A stretch of 64,000 nucleotides of DNA from Chitinophagaceae bacterium (GTDB lineage Bacteria > Bacteroidota > Bacteroidia > Chitinophagales > Chitinophagaceae): contig JADKKA010000018.1 of the NCBI GenBank assembly GCA_016720745.1, positions 1,116,001 through 1,180,000 of the forward strand, written 5' to 3'. Under the pieces are notes generated by a model. The model was given only the letters and a program-made list of their open reading frames with translations. It was not told the origin of the DNA and made no database searches. The translations under genes and the position numbers were made by a program. Shown here one piece after another: positions 9,451-19,074 of this stretch; the first letter of the stretch is position 1, and each line of letters starts with the position of its first letter.

Positions 9451-9769
9451 ATGAGATTTAATTCAGTTTTTGCATGGGTAGGCCGGCTGATTGGCAGCGA
9501 AAGAAAAGGCGGGCAATTGCGCCTGCTTAAACAGCAACGGTATTTGCTGCACCAGGGACTGGAAACATCCGCAGAAGTTATGGGTACATCGCTCACTGAC
9601 GATAAGGTAGGTAGCCTGTTGCCTGTACGACTCTGGTTGAAACTACGCAAAACAGATGGCAGTTTTATTTACACGCATACACAGACCTTAGTGCCGCTTA
9701 ACCATATACCAGGCAAGGGGACAAAGACTCCGCATTAAGTACCTGCCGGAAAACCTCTTCACATTTTAA
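9451..9769 (+). CDS. Small DUF3592-like protein, single frameshift
   Basis: Starts at ATG 9451 (MRFNSVFAWVGRLIGSERKG). The core reads LLHQGLETSAEVMGTSLTDD and PVRLWLKLRKTDGS, and ends LVPLNHIPGKG. Removing one G from the GGGG run near 9719 restores QRLRIKYLPENLFTF and a stop at 9767, giving about 105 residues. The pattern (modification of a second messenger-like beta sheet: xAEV...PVRLxLKxxxxDG...IPxxGxxxxIKYLP) resembles the DUF3592 group, as does the intact gene at 18262. Function unknown. A CAATTTTG element five bases upstream of the ATG is one base off the -7 promoter consensus. Confidence 0.5.
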
Positions 9770-10017
9770 TTTTATAGAAACAGCATTTTCCTTTTTTTCA
9801 TGCAATGAAATATCAGTGCAGTAAATGCCTGTAGCTTATTATTATTATCAATAAAAATATTACACTCAATTATTTCCTGCTCCCGCCCAACGGTTGATTT
9901 TAAAATTTACCCGCTTCATTTCATTGTAAGGGTTACTGGCTGTGTTAAACTTTTTTTACCCCCTGCACTACTACATCTTTACATCGTCTTTAAAAAACAA
10001 AAACAAAAAATAAAAAA

Positions 10018-10794
10018 ATGAAACAGTTAAAATTTATCGTATCGTCCCTTATTGTAATGCTGGCTGCCAGCTCATGTAAAAAGAAAGCACACACCTGCTC
10101 CGGTAGTACTTACTACTCCCAAAATTTCGAAAATAGATGTAGTTGGAAGTACATGGAGCACCAGCTATTCTTATAATGCACAGGGGCGTTTAGCGAGGTA
10201 AAGGATAATTCATTTACATCTAAGTATGATTATGCCACCGGTACTCCGGTTATTACTACTTATTACACGGCAACGGGTATTAAGAGTAATATACTTTCAG
10301 AAATGGTACTAAACAGCAGCAACAGGGCCTTACAATTCAAATACATGGTTCGATGCTCAAGGGCAGCCAAACGGTTCTTATCCTATAAACTATGAGTATG
10401 AGGCAAATGGCTTTCAGGTAAAAAAATCGTATCCGGGATTCGATTACATCACAGAATTAACAAACGGCAATATGACAAAACTTTCAATACGTAATAGTAC
10501 TACTGGTGCCGTGGAAAGAACTTTAACTTTCGAGTTTTATGCTGATAAATTGGATAAGCTGAACCTTAACATATTTGAAGCCTGGTATGATAATATTATC
10601 ATCGACAAGAGCCTGACAGGCACTAAGAATACCAACCTCTTCAAAAAGATAACCTATCAATCGGCTACCCGTACGGAGGTTACTGATTTTACATATGTAA
10701 CCAATGCTGATGGCCTTTTAACGAGTACACTACTAATTGGTCGCTCAATGGAGCCGTCCCTACACCTACTACTTACAAAATAGCCTACCAGTAA
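10018..10794 (+). pseudogene. Lipoprotein of unknown function, multiple frameshifts
   Basis: Start MKQLKFIVSSLIVMLAASSC, with a lipobox Cys at residue 20, then KKK. Reading through frame changes near 10090, 10190, 10310 and 10725 recovers ...TSYSYNAQGRLAR, YDYATGTPVITTYYTATG, NYEYEANGFQVKKSYPGF, LTFEFYADKLDKLNL, ITYQSATRTEVTDFTYVTNA and a C-terminus ending YKIAYQ at 10794. The YxYxxxGxL...(Y/F) pattern resembles the YD-like repeats of DUF4595-type lipoproteins. Outer-membrane anchoring is inferred. The gene at 19075 on the other strand has a similar layout. Confidence 0.55.
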
Positions 10795-10830
10795 AAACGG
10801 TTCGTTTCGTTTTTACTACGCTTCATTATA

Positions 10831-10860
10831 AAAACACCCTGCCCAATAGCGGGGTGTTTT
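10831..10860 (+). terminator. Terminator after the 10-kb lipoprotein gene
   Basis: AAAACACCC pairs with GGGTGTTTT across a 12-base loop, beginning 37 bp after the stop codon. Confidence 0.75.
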
Positions 10861-10891
10861 GCTTATAGCCTTTTTCTGGTTATTTTACACT

Positions 10892-13800
10892 ATGCTCCGT
10901 TTCTGGTCTTTTACCTTTTTATTATTTACACAGTTACTTGCTAATTGCCAGGATAATCCATTTATTTTTTCAAGCCTGAAGGAAGAGGATGGCTTGAGCA
11001 ATAATGTAGTAAACTGTTTTTTAAAAGACAAACGCGGAATATTATGGATAGGCACTTATAATGGCTTTAGCAGGTTTGATGGCTCAAATTTTTATACCTA
11101 TAAAAAGCGAAAAGGAAATACTCTCCTGCCAATGAAGTAGTACACAGCCTCTGCGAAGATGGCAATGGGAATATATGGGCAGCTACTGATAATGGGGTGT
11201 TTAGCTATAATCCTGCAACTGACCATTACAGTAATTATAATTTAAAAAGCCTTGGCATTTCACCCAACTTTTATAATATACTTTGTGATGCATCGGGAAA
11301 TATCTGGGCAGCCGGAGCATGGTCGGTATTTAAATATAACAGGGCACAATATAAGTTTGAAGAACTAATAAAGCCCGGTGGTAATACAGATTCGGTAAGA
11401 AGTTTTGTAATCAGAAAAAATGGCTTGCTTGCAGACCCTGCAGGTAAAGGCCTGTGGATGGCGACCTGCCTGGGGCTTGTGTTTTACAATACAACAACAC
11501 AAACAATAAGCAATTGCCACACAGCCCACGATTCATTGTTTAAAAAAAGAAATACCAGTGCTTTAAGCAAATCACCTTCTGGAAATTTTTGGTTTTTTGA
11601 TAATGGCCAGAAAACTGCAATATCATTTGACCCGGTTAACCGAAAGGTAGGGCAACGTATTTTCATTGGCACAGCCATGCCACTGGCAAGCGGGGCACTT
11701 TGTTTGAAGATAAAAACAGGCGTTTGTGGTTTAGCAGCTGGAGTTATGAAATGCTGGTGATAGATCTTGCAGCCAATAATAAAATAGCAAAAATTAGTAA
11801 CCGCCTTGGCGACAACCGCTCGATTGCAGGACAATTTTTTGGGCAGGCTACCAGGATGCAGATAACACGGTATGGCTGGGAACCATATCTGGCATCAGCA
11901 AGTGCAATCCCGAAAAAAGCCTGTACAAACAATACCGTATTTATGAGATGATACCTGAATTGAAAAATACTTCAATTGTTTTGGCAGAAGAAGACCCGGC
12001 AGGTAAAAATATATGGATAATAACCGGCACGGGATTATTAATAAAGTACAAAGCAGAAAACGGCAGCTATGATAAATATGATATTAATAAAGCCCTGCCT
12101 GCTGCAAGCGGATTGATGCCATCTGCCATTACCGGACTAAAAATATTTCAGAGAGTCTGTTATAGTAACTACTTTAAGCGGTGCATGGCAATTAAATAAT
12201 CAAAGTAACCGGTTTATCCCATTTGCCTTTCTTCCAAAAGAATACTCCGGCTTTAAATGTTCAGAAGTTGTTTTCAATGGAGACTCAGTTGTTTATTTCA
12301 ACAATGGAAAAGAAATACTTTATTGGAACTATCTTCTTGATAGAAAGGAACTGGTTACATTCCCTGAAGCCTTTTTCGCAGCCAATGCCGTAACTATATT
12401 GCCAGCACGATGCCTGGGCAAAGCAACCGGTTATGGTTTATTTTACCAGGCTCTTACATTGGCTACCTTAACAGTGAAAGAAAACCTGAGAGAATAAATA
12501 TTGCACCGAACACCGATGTAAGCAACGGCACCATAGTAAACCTGGAACAAGACAGTAAAGGGAATATTTGGATTTTGTACAAAGGGATAGGACTTTACTG
12601 TTATTACCCCTACAGGGGAAACTAAGAAATGGGATGAAACTGACGGATTAGCCGGTAACAGGATTCATAAAATTATAGTTGACAAAGACGACAGGGTTTG
12701 GTGTATGCTTTACAATAAGGTAAGTGTTTATTCTCCTGTGTCGAATAATTTTTTCAATTTCAAAATTCCTTACAGTGAAAGTAACCTGGATTATTATAAT
12801 CATCTTTCACAATTGGGCAATGGTAATATCAGCGGGACAATTAATAATGAAATAGTAGAGTTTTACCCGGGTCGCCTGCTCGATGTTCCCTCTGTAGCAG
12901 CTCCACAAATAAGCCAGCTGATAGCTGGGGGCAAAATAGTTTCCCTCTTGATGGTAAATCAATTTTATTGCAACCCGGTGATAACACTATCCGCCTGCGT
13001 TTTGGCACTCTTATCAATAAGGATATATTTCCCTGTGATATGGAATACAAATTGAAAGGTGCCGAGGATGAATGGACCCTTGCCGGTGATAAACATGAGG
13101 CATTGTATAATAACCTGAACCCCGGTACTTACCAATTTATGGTAAGGGTAAGAGGGAAGAACAGCAGTTGGCAAACAAGTGAGGCTGTGGTGAAGTTTAC
13201 TATCAAACCCCTTTTTACAAAACCACCTGTTTTCTTGCGGCTATTGCATTGCTGGTGGCGGGTATTTTGTACTTTATTTATCGCTACCGGATATACCAAA
13301 AAGAAAAAATGATGAACCTGGAAAATAAAGCGAATGCACTGGAAAAGGAAAAAGCACTGGTCATGTATGAAGGGCTAAAGCAGCAGTTGAACCCTCACTT
13401 TCGTTTCAATCCGCTTACTTCTCTCAACAGCCTTATTATTGCAGACCCCAAAACTGCCAGTTCGTTTTTAGATAGTCTCAGCAAAACATACCGGTATATT
13501 TTAAAAAGCCGTGATAGCGAAACGGTAGCATTGGGGGATGAACTGAAGTTTGCAGAAAACTATGTAAAACTGCAGCAGACAAGATTTGAAAAAGGATTTG
13601 ATGTAAAATGGATGTGCCGAAGAGTATCACCATAATAAAATAGTACCTGTTACTTTGCAAAATCTTAATGAAAATGCTATTAAGCATAATATTATTGATG
13701 AAGACAGTCCACTGTTAATTGAAGTGTATGTAGCAGATGATTATTTAATTGTTCAAAACAATCTGCAAAGGAAAAACTTCGTGGAAACAAGTAACAAGCA

Positions 13801-13903
13801 GGGTTTATCAAACCTGTTATCTTTATACAGTTATTTAAGCAGCCGCTCCTTTGAAATTAAAGAGGAAAACAATTTGTTTATCGTTAAAATACCATTGATA
13901 TGA
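10892..13903 (+). pseudogene. Propeller sensor histidine kinase (LytS-type kinase domain), many frameshifts
   Basis: Start at ATG 10892 (MLRFWSFTFLLFTQLLANCQ, a signal peptide). Propeller repeats of the Reg_prop type follow: EEDGLSNNVVNCFLKDKRGI, LWIGTYNGFSRFDG, DGNGNIWAATDNGVFSY, DASGNIWAAG, DSKGNIWILYKGIG. Next come a Y_Y_Y-type domain (MEYKLKGAEDEWTLAGDK...NLNPGTYQFMVRV), one membrane helix (LLVAGILYFIYRY), and a LytS-type histidine kinase: QLNPHFRFNPLTSLNSLI with the phospho-acceptor His, then LQNLNENAIKHNIIDEDSPL and LIVQNNLQRK. About eight frame changes occur. The kinase motifs survive with small departures (HFRFNP in place of the usual HFLFNS). It forms a two-gene unit with the LytTR regulator 90 bp downstream. 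The region looks more A+T-rich than its surroundings. Confidence 0.75.
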
Positions 13904-13993
13904 AGTGAGCCAAAAAATTAATGAGCAATTTGCAAAGCATAGCGATATTAATTTTTTATATGAATCCCATGTGGCAATTTTTAAAATAAAAAT

Positions 13994-14767
13994 ATGCACA
14001 TGACTGCAGTAATTATAGAGGACGAGAGCCCTCATTGCCTGGGAGCTGAAAAGCAAAATAGCTGAAGTGGCTTCGGATATAAATATAGTGGAAACATTGC
14101 CGAGCCTTAAAACAAGCAGGAAATGGTTTTATGGAAAATGCCGAACCTGATTTGATTTTCGCCGACATACAACTAAGTGATGGAGTGAGTTTTGAATTGT
14201 TCGAAGGATAAGCGAACTTAAGTGCCCGGTGATATTTACTACGGCGTATGATGAATATGCCATCAGGGCATTTAAAGTAAATGGCGTTGATTATTTATTG
14301 AAACCTGTTGACATTGATGAATTAAAAGGGCGGTTGACAATGCCGCAACATGGTGCACCAAATACCAGCTTTGCCCACCAATATCCAGGAGCTGATGCAG
14401 GTGTTACAAAACCCATCTGCAAATGCTAAACTGTATAAAGAAAAATTTGTGGTAAGTGCGGCATAATTAGTTGCCCATACTTCAAAAGATATTGCCTGTT
14501 TTACCGTGAAAATCTGAATTATCTTATCACCTTCTCCGGAAAAACATATGCTTGATTTCGTAACATTGGAAGAAATTGGAAGAATTGCTTGACCCGACTC
14601 TTTTTTATCGGGCTAACCGGCAAAGTATTGTACATATTAATGCCATACAAAGTATCAGACCTCATGAAAGCCAGAAACTGACGGTAACACTGAAAGCACC
14701 CATAAAAATGGATCAGGATGTGAGCCGGGAAAAGGCACCTGGGTTTAAAAAAAGGTTTGAGAGGTAA
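13994..14767 (+). pseudogene. LytTR-family response regulator, many frameshifts
   Basis: Start MTAVIIEDE at 14000 (or 13994). Fragments in order are a receiver domain (EPDLIFADIQLSDGVSFELF with the phospho-acceptor Asp; CPVIFTTAYDEYAIRAFKVN; YLLKPVDIDEL with the conserved Lys) and a LytTR DNA-binding domain (FYRANRQSIVHINAIQSIRP, then KAPIKMDQDVSREKAPGFKK). At least five frame changes occur. It is the natural partner of the upstream propeller kinase. The order and the restored motifs are the same as in the intact regulator at 35142. Confidence 0.75.
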
Positions 14768-15062
14768 ATGAATAGATTCTTTTTGTTTACACTGCAATTA
14801 CACTTGCTTTTTAAAATCTTGTTGGTATTTGTTGCCCAATCGGCTTAAACCCTTGCTGGTAATGATTTGGCAATTATTGCATTGTCAAGTTATTCTTTAC
14901 ACTGTTTTGATTTCAAGTCCCCTTTAGACAGGCGTATTCCATTATAGTTTTGCTTCTTTAGTTTCCGGATTTTCAACAATTTCTGATTGTTTACCCGGGG
15001 ATTTTTCAAAACATTTAACACCAAATTGTACTGATGTCCTTTCGGATGGGAAAAATATTTGG
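14768..15062. other. Intergenic region without recognisable gene
   Basis: No open frame, terminator or repeat is evident up to the palindrome in front of the BlaI-like gene. Confidence 0.5.
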
Positions 15063-15086
15063 AACGTACGTTTTATATCGTACCTT
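15063..15086. promoter_or_regulatory. Operator-like palindrome in front of the BlaI-type repressor gene
   Basis: GTACG-N8-CGTAC (15066-15083), extended by AA and TT on the outside (15063-15086). It ends seven bases before the repressor ATG at 15093. BlaI/MecI repressors bind dyads overlapping their own promoters, so autoregulation is the likely role. The sequence is not the Staphylococcus TACA/TGTA box. Confidence 0.55.
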
Positions 15087-15092
15087 AGATTG

Positions 15093-15501
15093 ATGAAAGA
15101 ACGTAAAGCTGATAAAAACCAGGAGCAGATTCCAACGAGAACAGAGATGGAAGTGCTCCAGGTACTCTGGAAAAAGGGACCTTCCACCGTGCGGTTTGTC
15201 CACGATTTTCTTAATTCCCAAGAGAGGCAGTACAATATACCTCCACCTCAAGCTGATGCAGGTGATGACAGAGAAAGGCATGCTTGCGCGGGATGAATCA
15301 AGCATGAAGCATATTTACAGTGCCATACTGAAAGAAGAAAAGACAAAGGGATTTATGCTCGGACGTTTCCCGGATACGATATACGAAGGTTCTGGGAGCG
15401 ATCTCGTGATGGCATTATTGGACAATGAGAAAACATCGAAAAAGGAACTGCAGGTGTTAAAGGAATTGGCTAAAAAACTCTCGGATCAGAATAAAAAATA
15501 A
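15093..15501 (+). CDS. BlaI/MecI-type transcriptional repressor, single frameshift
   Basis: About 136 residues after repair. The winged helix reads IPTRTEMEVLQVLWKKGPST, then VRFVHDFLNSQE, then (new frame from about 15235) LKLMQVMTEKGMLARDES, and a C-terminal dimerisation tail ending AKKLSDQNKK. The TE(M/L)EVLQ(V)LW motif near the start is diagnostic of the Penicillinase_R family. The frame change falls near 15235 (AGGCAGTACAATATACCTCC), where homologues read YNYTSTLKLMQ. It is followed 11 bp later by a BlaR1-type protease gene. In this family the membrane protease triggers inactivation of the repressor, inducing the operon. A dyad at 15063 is the probable operator. Confidence 0.85.
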
Positions 15502-15512
15502 AGCACTACGCC

Positions 15513-17043
15513 ATGCAACAGACTTTCGCCGGGCAATTGTTCCATGCACTCAGCTGGACGTTCATGCACTCCCTGTGGCAGGGTCTGTTGCTGACTATTC
15601 TTGCAGGTACCATTGTATCTGCTACCAAAAGATCTTCACCATCTTTACGATATTCATTGACAGCATTGCTGTTTTGTTTTATCGGCGCCACATTGGTCAC
15701 CTTTTCATGGCAATGGCAAATGAATGGGGATGCAATGGCAGCAAATTGGAACAATGGGCCAACCGTATCAGCACAGGAAACAGTGCCACAGTATAATTGG
15801 TGGACTGGCTTCACCCAATTCATGAACCAGTACTCCGGTTGGATCATACCCGCCTGGGCCGTGGTTGTATTGTTGAAACTTGTTCGCATGCTGGTCGATA
15901 TCTATTATGTGAACCGTTTGCGAACAGCCTATATCAATGAACCGGGAGAAACCTGGACAATCCGCCTGCAACAACTCACCCGGGCAATGGGTATTCGTAA
16001 ACAGGTCGTACTGCTCGAATCAGGGCTTGTTAATATTCCGCTTGTTGCCGGACATTTTAAACCTGTGATTCTTGTTCCGCTTGGCATTCTACCCGCTTGT
16101 CAGCAGCTGAAGTGGAAGCGTTTTTTATTGCATGAACTGGCACATATCCGCCGGCATGATTATCTCGTTAACCTGATACAACGGTGACCAGCATCCTCTT
16201 CTTTTTCAATCCGGGTGTCCTGTGGTTATCCTCGCTTATCAGTGCTGAGCGGGAAAACTGCTGCGATGATATGGCCATTACACACACAGATGATAAAGTG
16301 AAGTTTGTAGAAGCATTGATCAGTGTGAAGCAACATGCCCTGTCTTCCCCGGCATTAGCCATGAATTTCCTCGGACAGAAAACCTCTTGCTGCACAGGGT
16401 GCAAAGGATCGTCTACAGCCGGAATAAGTCGCTTAACATGGCAGAATTGCTGTTTGTTGTTTGTAGCGTGGTATGTTCGATGCTGTTATTTCTTAGTGCC
16501 GGTCCAACTGTCACCAGCAAACTCACCATTACGCTCAAGTGCATCGGGTTCAGTCGGCGAAGTATTTGTCAAATGCCATTTCCTCCATCGAAGCAAGAGC
16601 AACAACAAAGATCAAAGCCGGCAACCAGGATTATTTACCAGGGCAGGTAGCGGCAAACAAGTCAGTTACCGGGAGCGGAACAAAATAAAGCAGCCTGTCA
16701 GCGGTAATACAGCCTTGACAGAACCTGTCAGGACACAATATCCAACAGTATCAGCGGAAAGCGACCAGGTAATTGCAATATCGGAGTATCGTCAGCATCT
16801 AAAAGACCTGACCAACGCGGAGCTCGACCGTATCCAGGCAGAAAAGGACCGCCTGGCTGCTGACCGTGACCGAATACAGGCGGAGAAGGATCGGGTACAG
16901 GCGGAACTGGATCGCAGGCAGGCAGTGCTGGATCGTATACAAGCAGATAAGGATCGGGCACAGGCAGATCTCGATCGTAAACAGGCAGACAAGGACAGGA
17001 GCAGGCCATACGTGACGCAAGAGCCGCAGCCGCGAATAATTAA
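15513..17043 (+). CDS. BlaR1/MecR1-type M56 metallopeptidase with C-terminal charged heptad repeats, frameshifted
   Basis: An inner-membrane sensor protease. Membrane helices lie at about residues 15-35, 45-65 and 110-135. The zinc motif is HELAH (His207-Glu208...His211, LLHELAHIRRHDYLVN), with the downstream SAERENCCDD motif that supplies the third ligand. A fourth hydrophobic segment (NMAELLFVVCSVVCSMLLFL) lies in another frame near 16440. Frame changes occur near 16185, 16385, about 16530-16680 and 17000. After the last helix, a periplasmic tail carries at least eight 7-residue repeats of the form DRxQAxx (residues encoded by 16828-17003), ending after repair with QAIRDARAAA and a stop at 17041. 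Usual BlaR1 proteins end in a penicillin-binding domain; none is seen here, so the signal is probably not a beta-lactam. It is the second gene of a BlaI-protease-repeat protein operon. Confidence 0.8.
16828..17003 (+). repeat. Coding heptad repeats (DRxQAxK/L) in the BlaR1-type protein
   Basis: About eight units of 21 bp encoding DRIQAEK, DRLAADR, DRIQAEK, DRVQAEL, DRRQAVL, DRIQADK, DRAQADL, DRKQADK. The charge pattern suits a long single helix or coiled coil. Confidence 0.85.
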
Positions 17044-17236
17044 GTGAATTGAAAACCAATCCGATACAGGATACCATTTGAAACATTAACCTCCATATTC
17101 ATCCAAACGGATCAGGCAGGATGCGCACCTGTAAGAACCGCGAAGGAATTCTCATTCATCATATCGTTTTTTTTGGACGCATAATGTATGTGGAAGGAAG
17201 AAGTATGCCCAATTTTTAATCATTAAAAAAGTAGTC

Positions 17237-18051
17237 ATGAAAAACAAATTTTTGTCTTCGCCTTTTCGTAGTGATGTGCACATTGATAACAGTTCCGTCG
17301 ATTGCACAAAAACCCGAAAATAATTCCGGGACCCGTATCAGCAGCTCTAACAATAATGAGTCGTTTATCAATATGACGGAAGACGGGCATTCCTATAAAA
17401 TCCGGCTCAATGGAACTACCGTCACTGAAATGAAATAGACGGTAAAAAATTCCCGAGTCTGAATTCAGTAAGTATGATGCGCTGATCAAAAAGATCCTTA
17501 AGCAGGTAGAGGAAGACCGCAAGCAGGCAGCATTAGACAGGAAGCAGGCGGAAAAGACAGGGCACAGGCTGAACTCGATCGTAAACAAGCGGAAAAGACC
17601 GGGAGCAGGCTGACAAAGACCGGGCACAGGCGGAACTCGATCGTAAACAGGCAGAGAAAGACCGGGTCCAGGCTGATAAAGACCGCAAACAGGCAGAACT
17701 TGACCGTGTACAAGCTGAAAAAGATCGTTTAACAGCTGAAGAGGACAGTAAACAGGCGGAGAAAGACCGGGCACAGGCTGAACTCGATCGCAAACAGGCG
17801 GAGAAAGATCAGGCACAGGCAGCAATAGACCGGAAGCTGGCAGAAGAAGACCGGAAGCTTTATGATCAAATAGTAGCCGAAGTTGTCAGTGAAAAACTGG
17901 TTTGAAAGCCGCAGTGCCCTGACTTCACTTACCCTGGATAGCAAGGAATTTACGATTAATGGTGTCAAACAATCTGATGCGATGCACCAAAAAATTTGCA
18001 GCAAAATACCTGAAGGATAAAAAACAGCAGTATGCGGGTCAAAGTTCGTAA
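17237..18051 (+). CDS. Secreted heptad-repeat protein, partner gene of the BlaR1-type operon, frameshifted
   Basis: Start ATG 17237 (MKNKF). After a one-base repair the signal peptide reads RLFVVMCTLITVPSIAQ, then KPENNSGTRISSSNNNESF, INMTEDGHSYKIRLNGTTV, DGKKIPESEFSKYDALIKKI and about 17 heptads of the DRKQAEK/DRAQAEL kind (17507-17870). A globular tail follows: LYDQIVAEVV, then SRSALTSLTLDSKEFTING, SDAMHQK, and finally FAAKYLKDKKQQYAGQSS with the stop at 18049. Frame changes occur near 17255, 17437, 17555, 17600, 17900 and 18000. The same heptad repeat forms the tail of the upstream protease, so I infer that the two helices meet in the periplasm. I do not recognise a named family. A terminator follows. 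Confidence 0.7.
17507..17870 (+). repeat. Coding heptad repeats in the secreted protein
   Basis: About 17 units of 21 bp encoding DRKQAEK, DRAQAEL, DREQADK, DRVQADK, DRLTAEE and similar, the same pattern as at 16828-17003. Confidence 0.85.
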
Positions 18052-18074
18052 TTAGTCTGCTGAAGACCAGATTC

Positions 18075-18102
18075 AAGGCTGCCAACCGGCGGCCTTTTTT
18101 TA
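18075..18102 (+). terminator. Terminator of the BlaI/BlaR1-type operon
   Basis: AAGGCTGCC pairs with GGCGGCCTT (one G-T pair) around AACC, followed by a run of T, 24 bp after the last stop codon. Confidence 0.85.
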
Positions 18103-18261
18103 TCGTGAACATTATGTTCTTATTTGCCTTTGTTTCATTTTCTTGTCGCTAATTTGTTGCCCGATTTATATAATGAATTGAAAACTAGGCTTGAGTAATT
18201 GCTGTATTGGGAAGTAGGAATTACTTCTCTTCACGAAACCTTATAATCAGTAATTTTAAAA

Positions 18262-18597
18262 ATGTTATATGCAGTACTCGCCTTTATCACGGTCCTGATC
18301 GCTGGTTCCCTTATTTACCTGCTTTATAGAAGAACCCTGGCTACAAAAATTAAGAAAACCGGGATTCGGGTCAGGGGCATCATGGTCGAAGTAGTAGAGA
18401 AGCCGGCTCTTGCCAGGGATAAACTGGCCGGCCGCATCTATTTACCTACGATCAGCTTTTTTACAACAGAAGGCCAGGCGATCGTTGGCACACCGGTCCT
18501 GGGCTTTAAAAGCTTTGACGAAGTGATGGTCCCCAGGAATGTAAACGTGATATATGATCCCAAAAAACCCAGCATGTTTTGTGTGGAGATCGAATAG
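18262..18597 (+). CDS. Small membrane protein, DUF3592-like
   Basis: 111 residues. One N-terminal membrane helix (MLYAVLAFITVLIAGSLIYL) is followed by a small beta domain: KKTGIRVRGIMVEVVEK, IYLPTISFFTTEGQAIVG, then VNVIYDPKKPSMFCVEIE. The pattern (an inner-membrane anchor, then G..V.G.V......P.I.F.T..G.........V.V.YDP..P) fits DUF3592-type proteins, which have no known function. The frame is intact. A TAATTTTA element lies three bases before the ATG and is one base off the -7 consensus. Confidence 0.7.
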   Translation: MLYAVLAFITVLIAGSLIYLLYRRTLATKIKKTGIRVRGIMVEVVEKPALARDKLAGRIYLPTISFFTTEGQAIVGTPVLGFKSFDEVMVPRNVNVIYDPKKPSMFCVEIE

Positions 18598-18750
18598 GAT
18601 CAAATTCGCTTTTCACCAGTCTTTTACCAATGAGGTCACATTAATGTCCTGAGTTGTAAATTCAGGACAATTGAATGATTAAAGGAGTATTACGACATGC
18701 CGGTGCAGCTGACAGGGATTGAGAATATCCTATTTATACTATTATAGGCG

Positions 18751-18758
18751 TATCTTTG
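18751..18758 (+). promoter_or_regulatory. -7 promoter element TATCTTTG for the small basic protein gene
   Basis: Exact TAnnTTTG match about 90 bp upstream of the ATG at 18848. No well-spaced -33 TTG was found. Confidence 0.5.
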
Positions 18759-18847
18759 TACATTGATGAACCAAATGGAAAAGCGGGAAGAAAGTACCCA
18801 GCATCCATCCATCAATAAATAATTTACTAACCTAAAATTTAATTCTA

Positions 18848-18943
18848 ATGGCAAAAAAGAAAGCTGAACCCAGAAAAAATAAGCCTACAAAAAGGAAAAG
18901 CTCAGCACAGAAGAAAGCGGCTAAACAGAGAAAGCCACGCTGA
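18848..18943 (+). CDS. Very small, very basic protein (31 residues)
   Basis: MAKKKAEPRKNKPTKRKSSA, then QKKAAKQRKPR and a stop at 18941-18943. About half of the residues are Lys or Arg; the rest are mostly Ala, Pro, Ser and Thr, as in histone-like tails. It has its own promoter-like element upstream and a terminator 47 bp downstream, both of which support a real short gene. Nucleic-acid binding is inferred from composition only. Confidence 0.6.
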   Translation: MAKKKAEPRKNKPTKRKSSAQKKAAKQRKPR

Positions 18944-18990
18944 GATCAAAAACATATAGAGCCCGGTTATGAAACGGGTAAAAAAGTAAA

Positions 18991-19019
18991 AAAAGAGCTG
19001 CCGTTGGGTGGCTTTTTTT
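18991..19019 (+). terminator. Terminator after the small basic protein gene
   Basis: GAGCTGCC pairs with GGTGGCTT around GTTG with wobble pairs, flanked by A and T runs. Confidence 0.7.
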
Positions 19020-19074
19020 ATGGAGGAGAGTCCTTCCAAGAGTATCTAGCAGTGTACTCGTAGAAACTCAACCC

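Noticed and set aside
16184..17047. Reading the second half of the BlaR1-type gene as a separate gene
   Set aside because: It starts in the middle of the conserved M56 domain, directly after HELAH and before the SAERENCCDD motif; one frame repair joins the two.
17235..17825. Open frames on the minus strand across the heptad-repeat genes (Pro/Ser/Cys-rich repeats)
   Set aside because: They mirror the 21-bp repeats of the plus-strand genes, whose signal peptides and order support the plus strand as coding.
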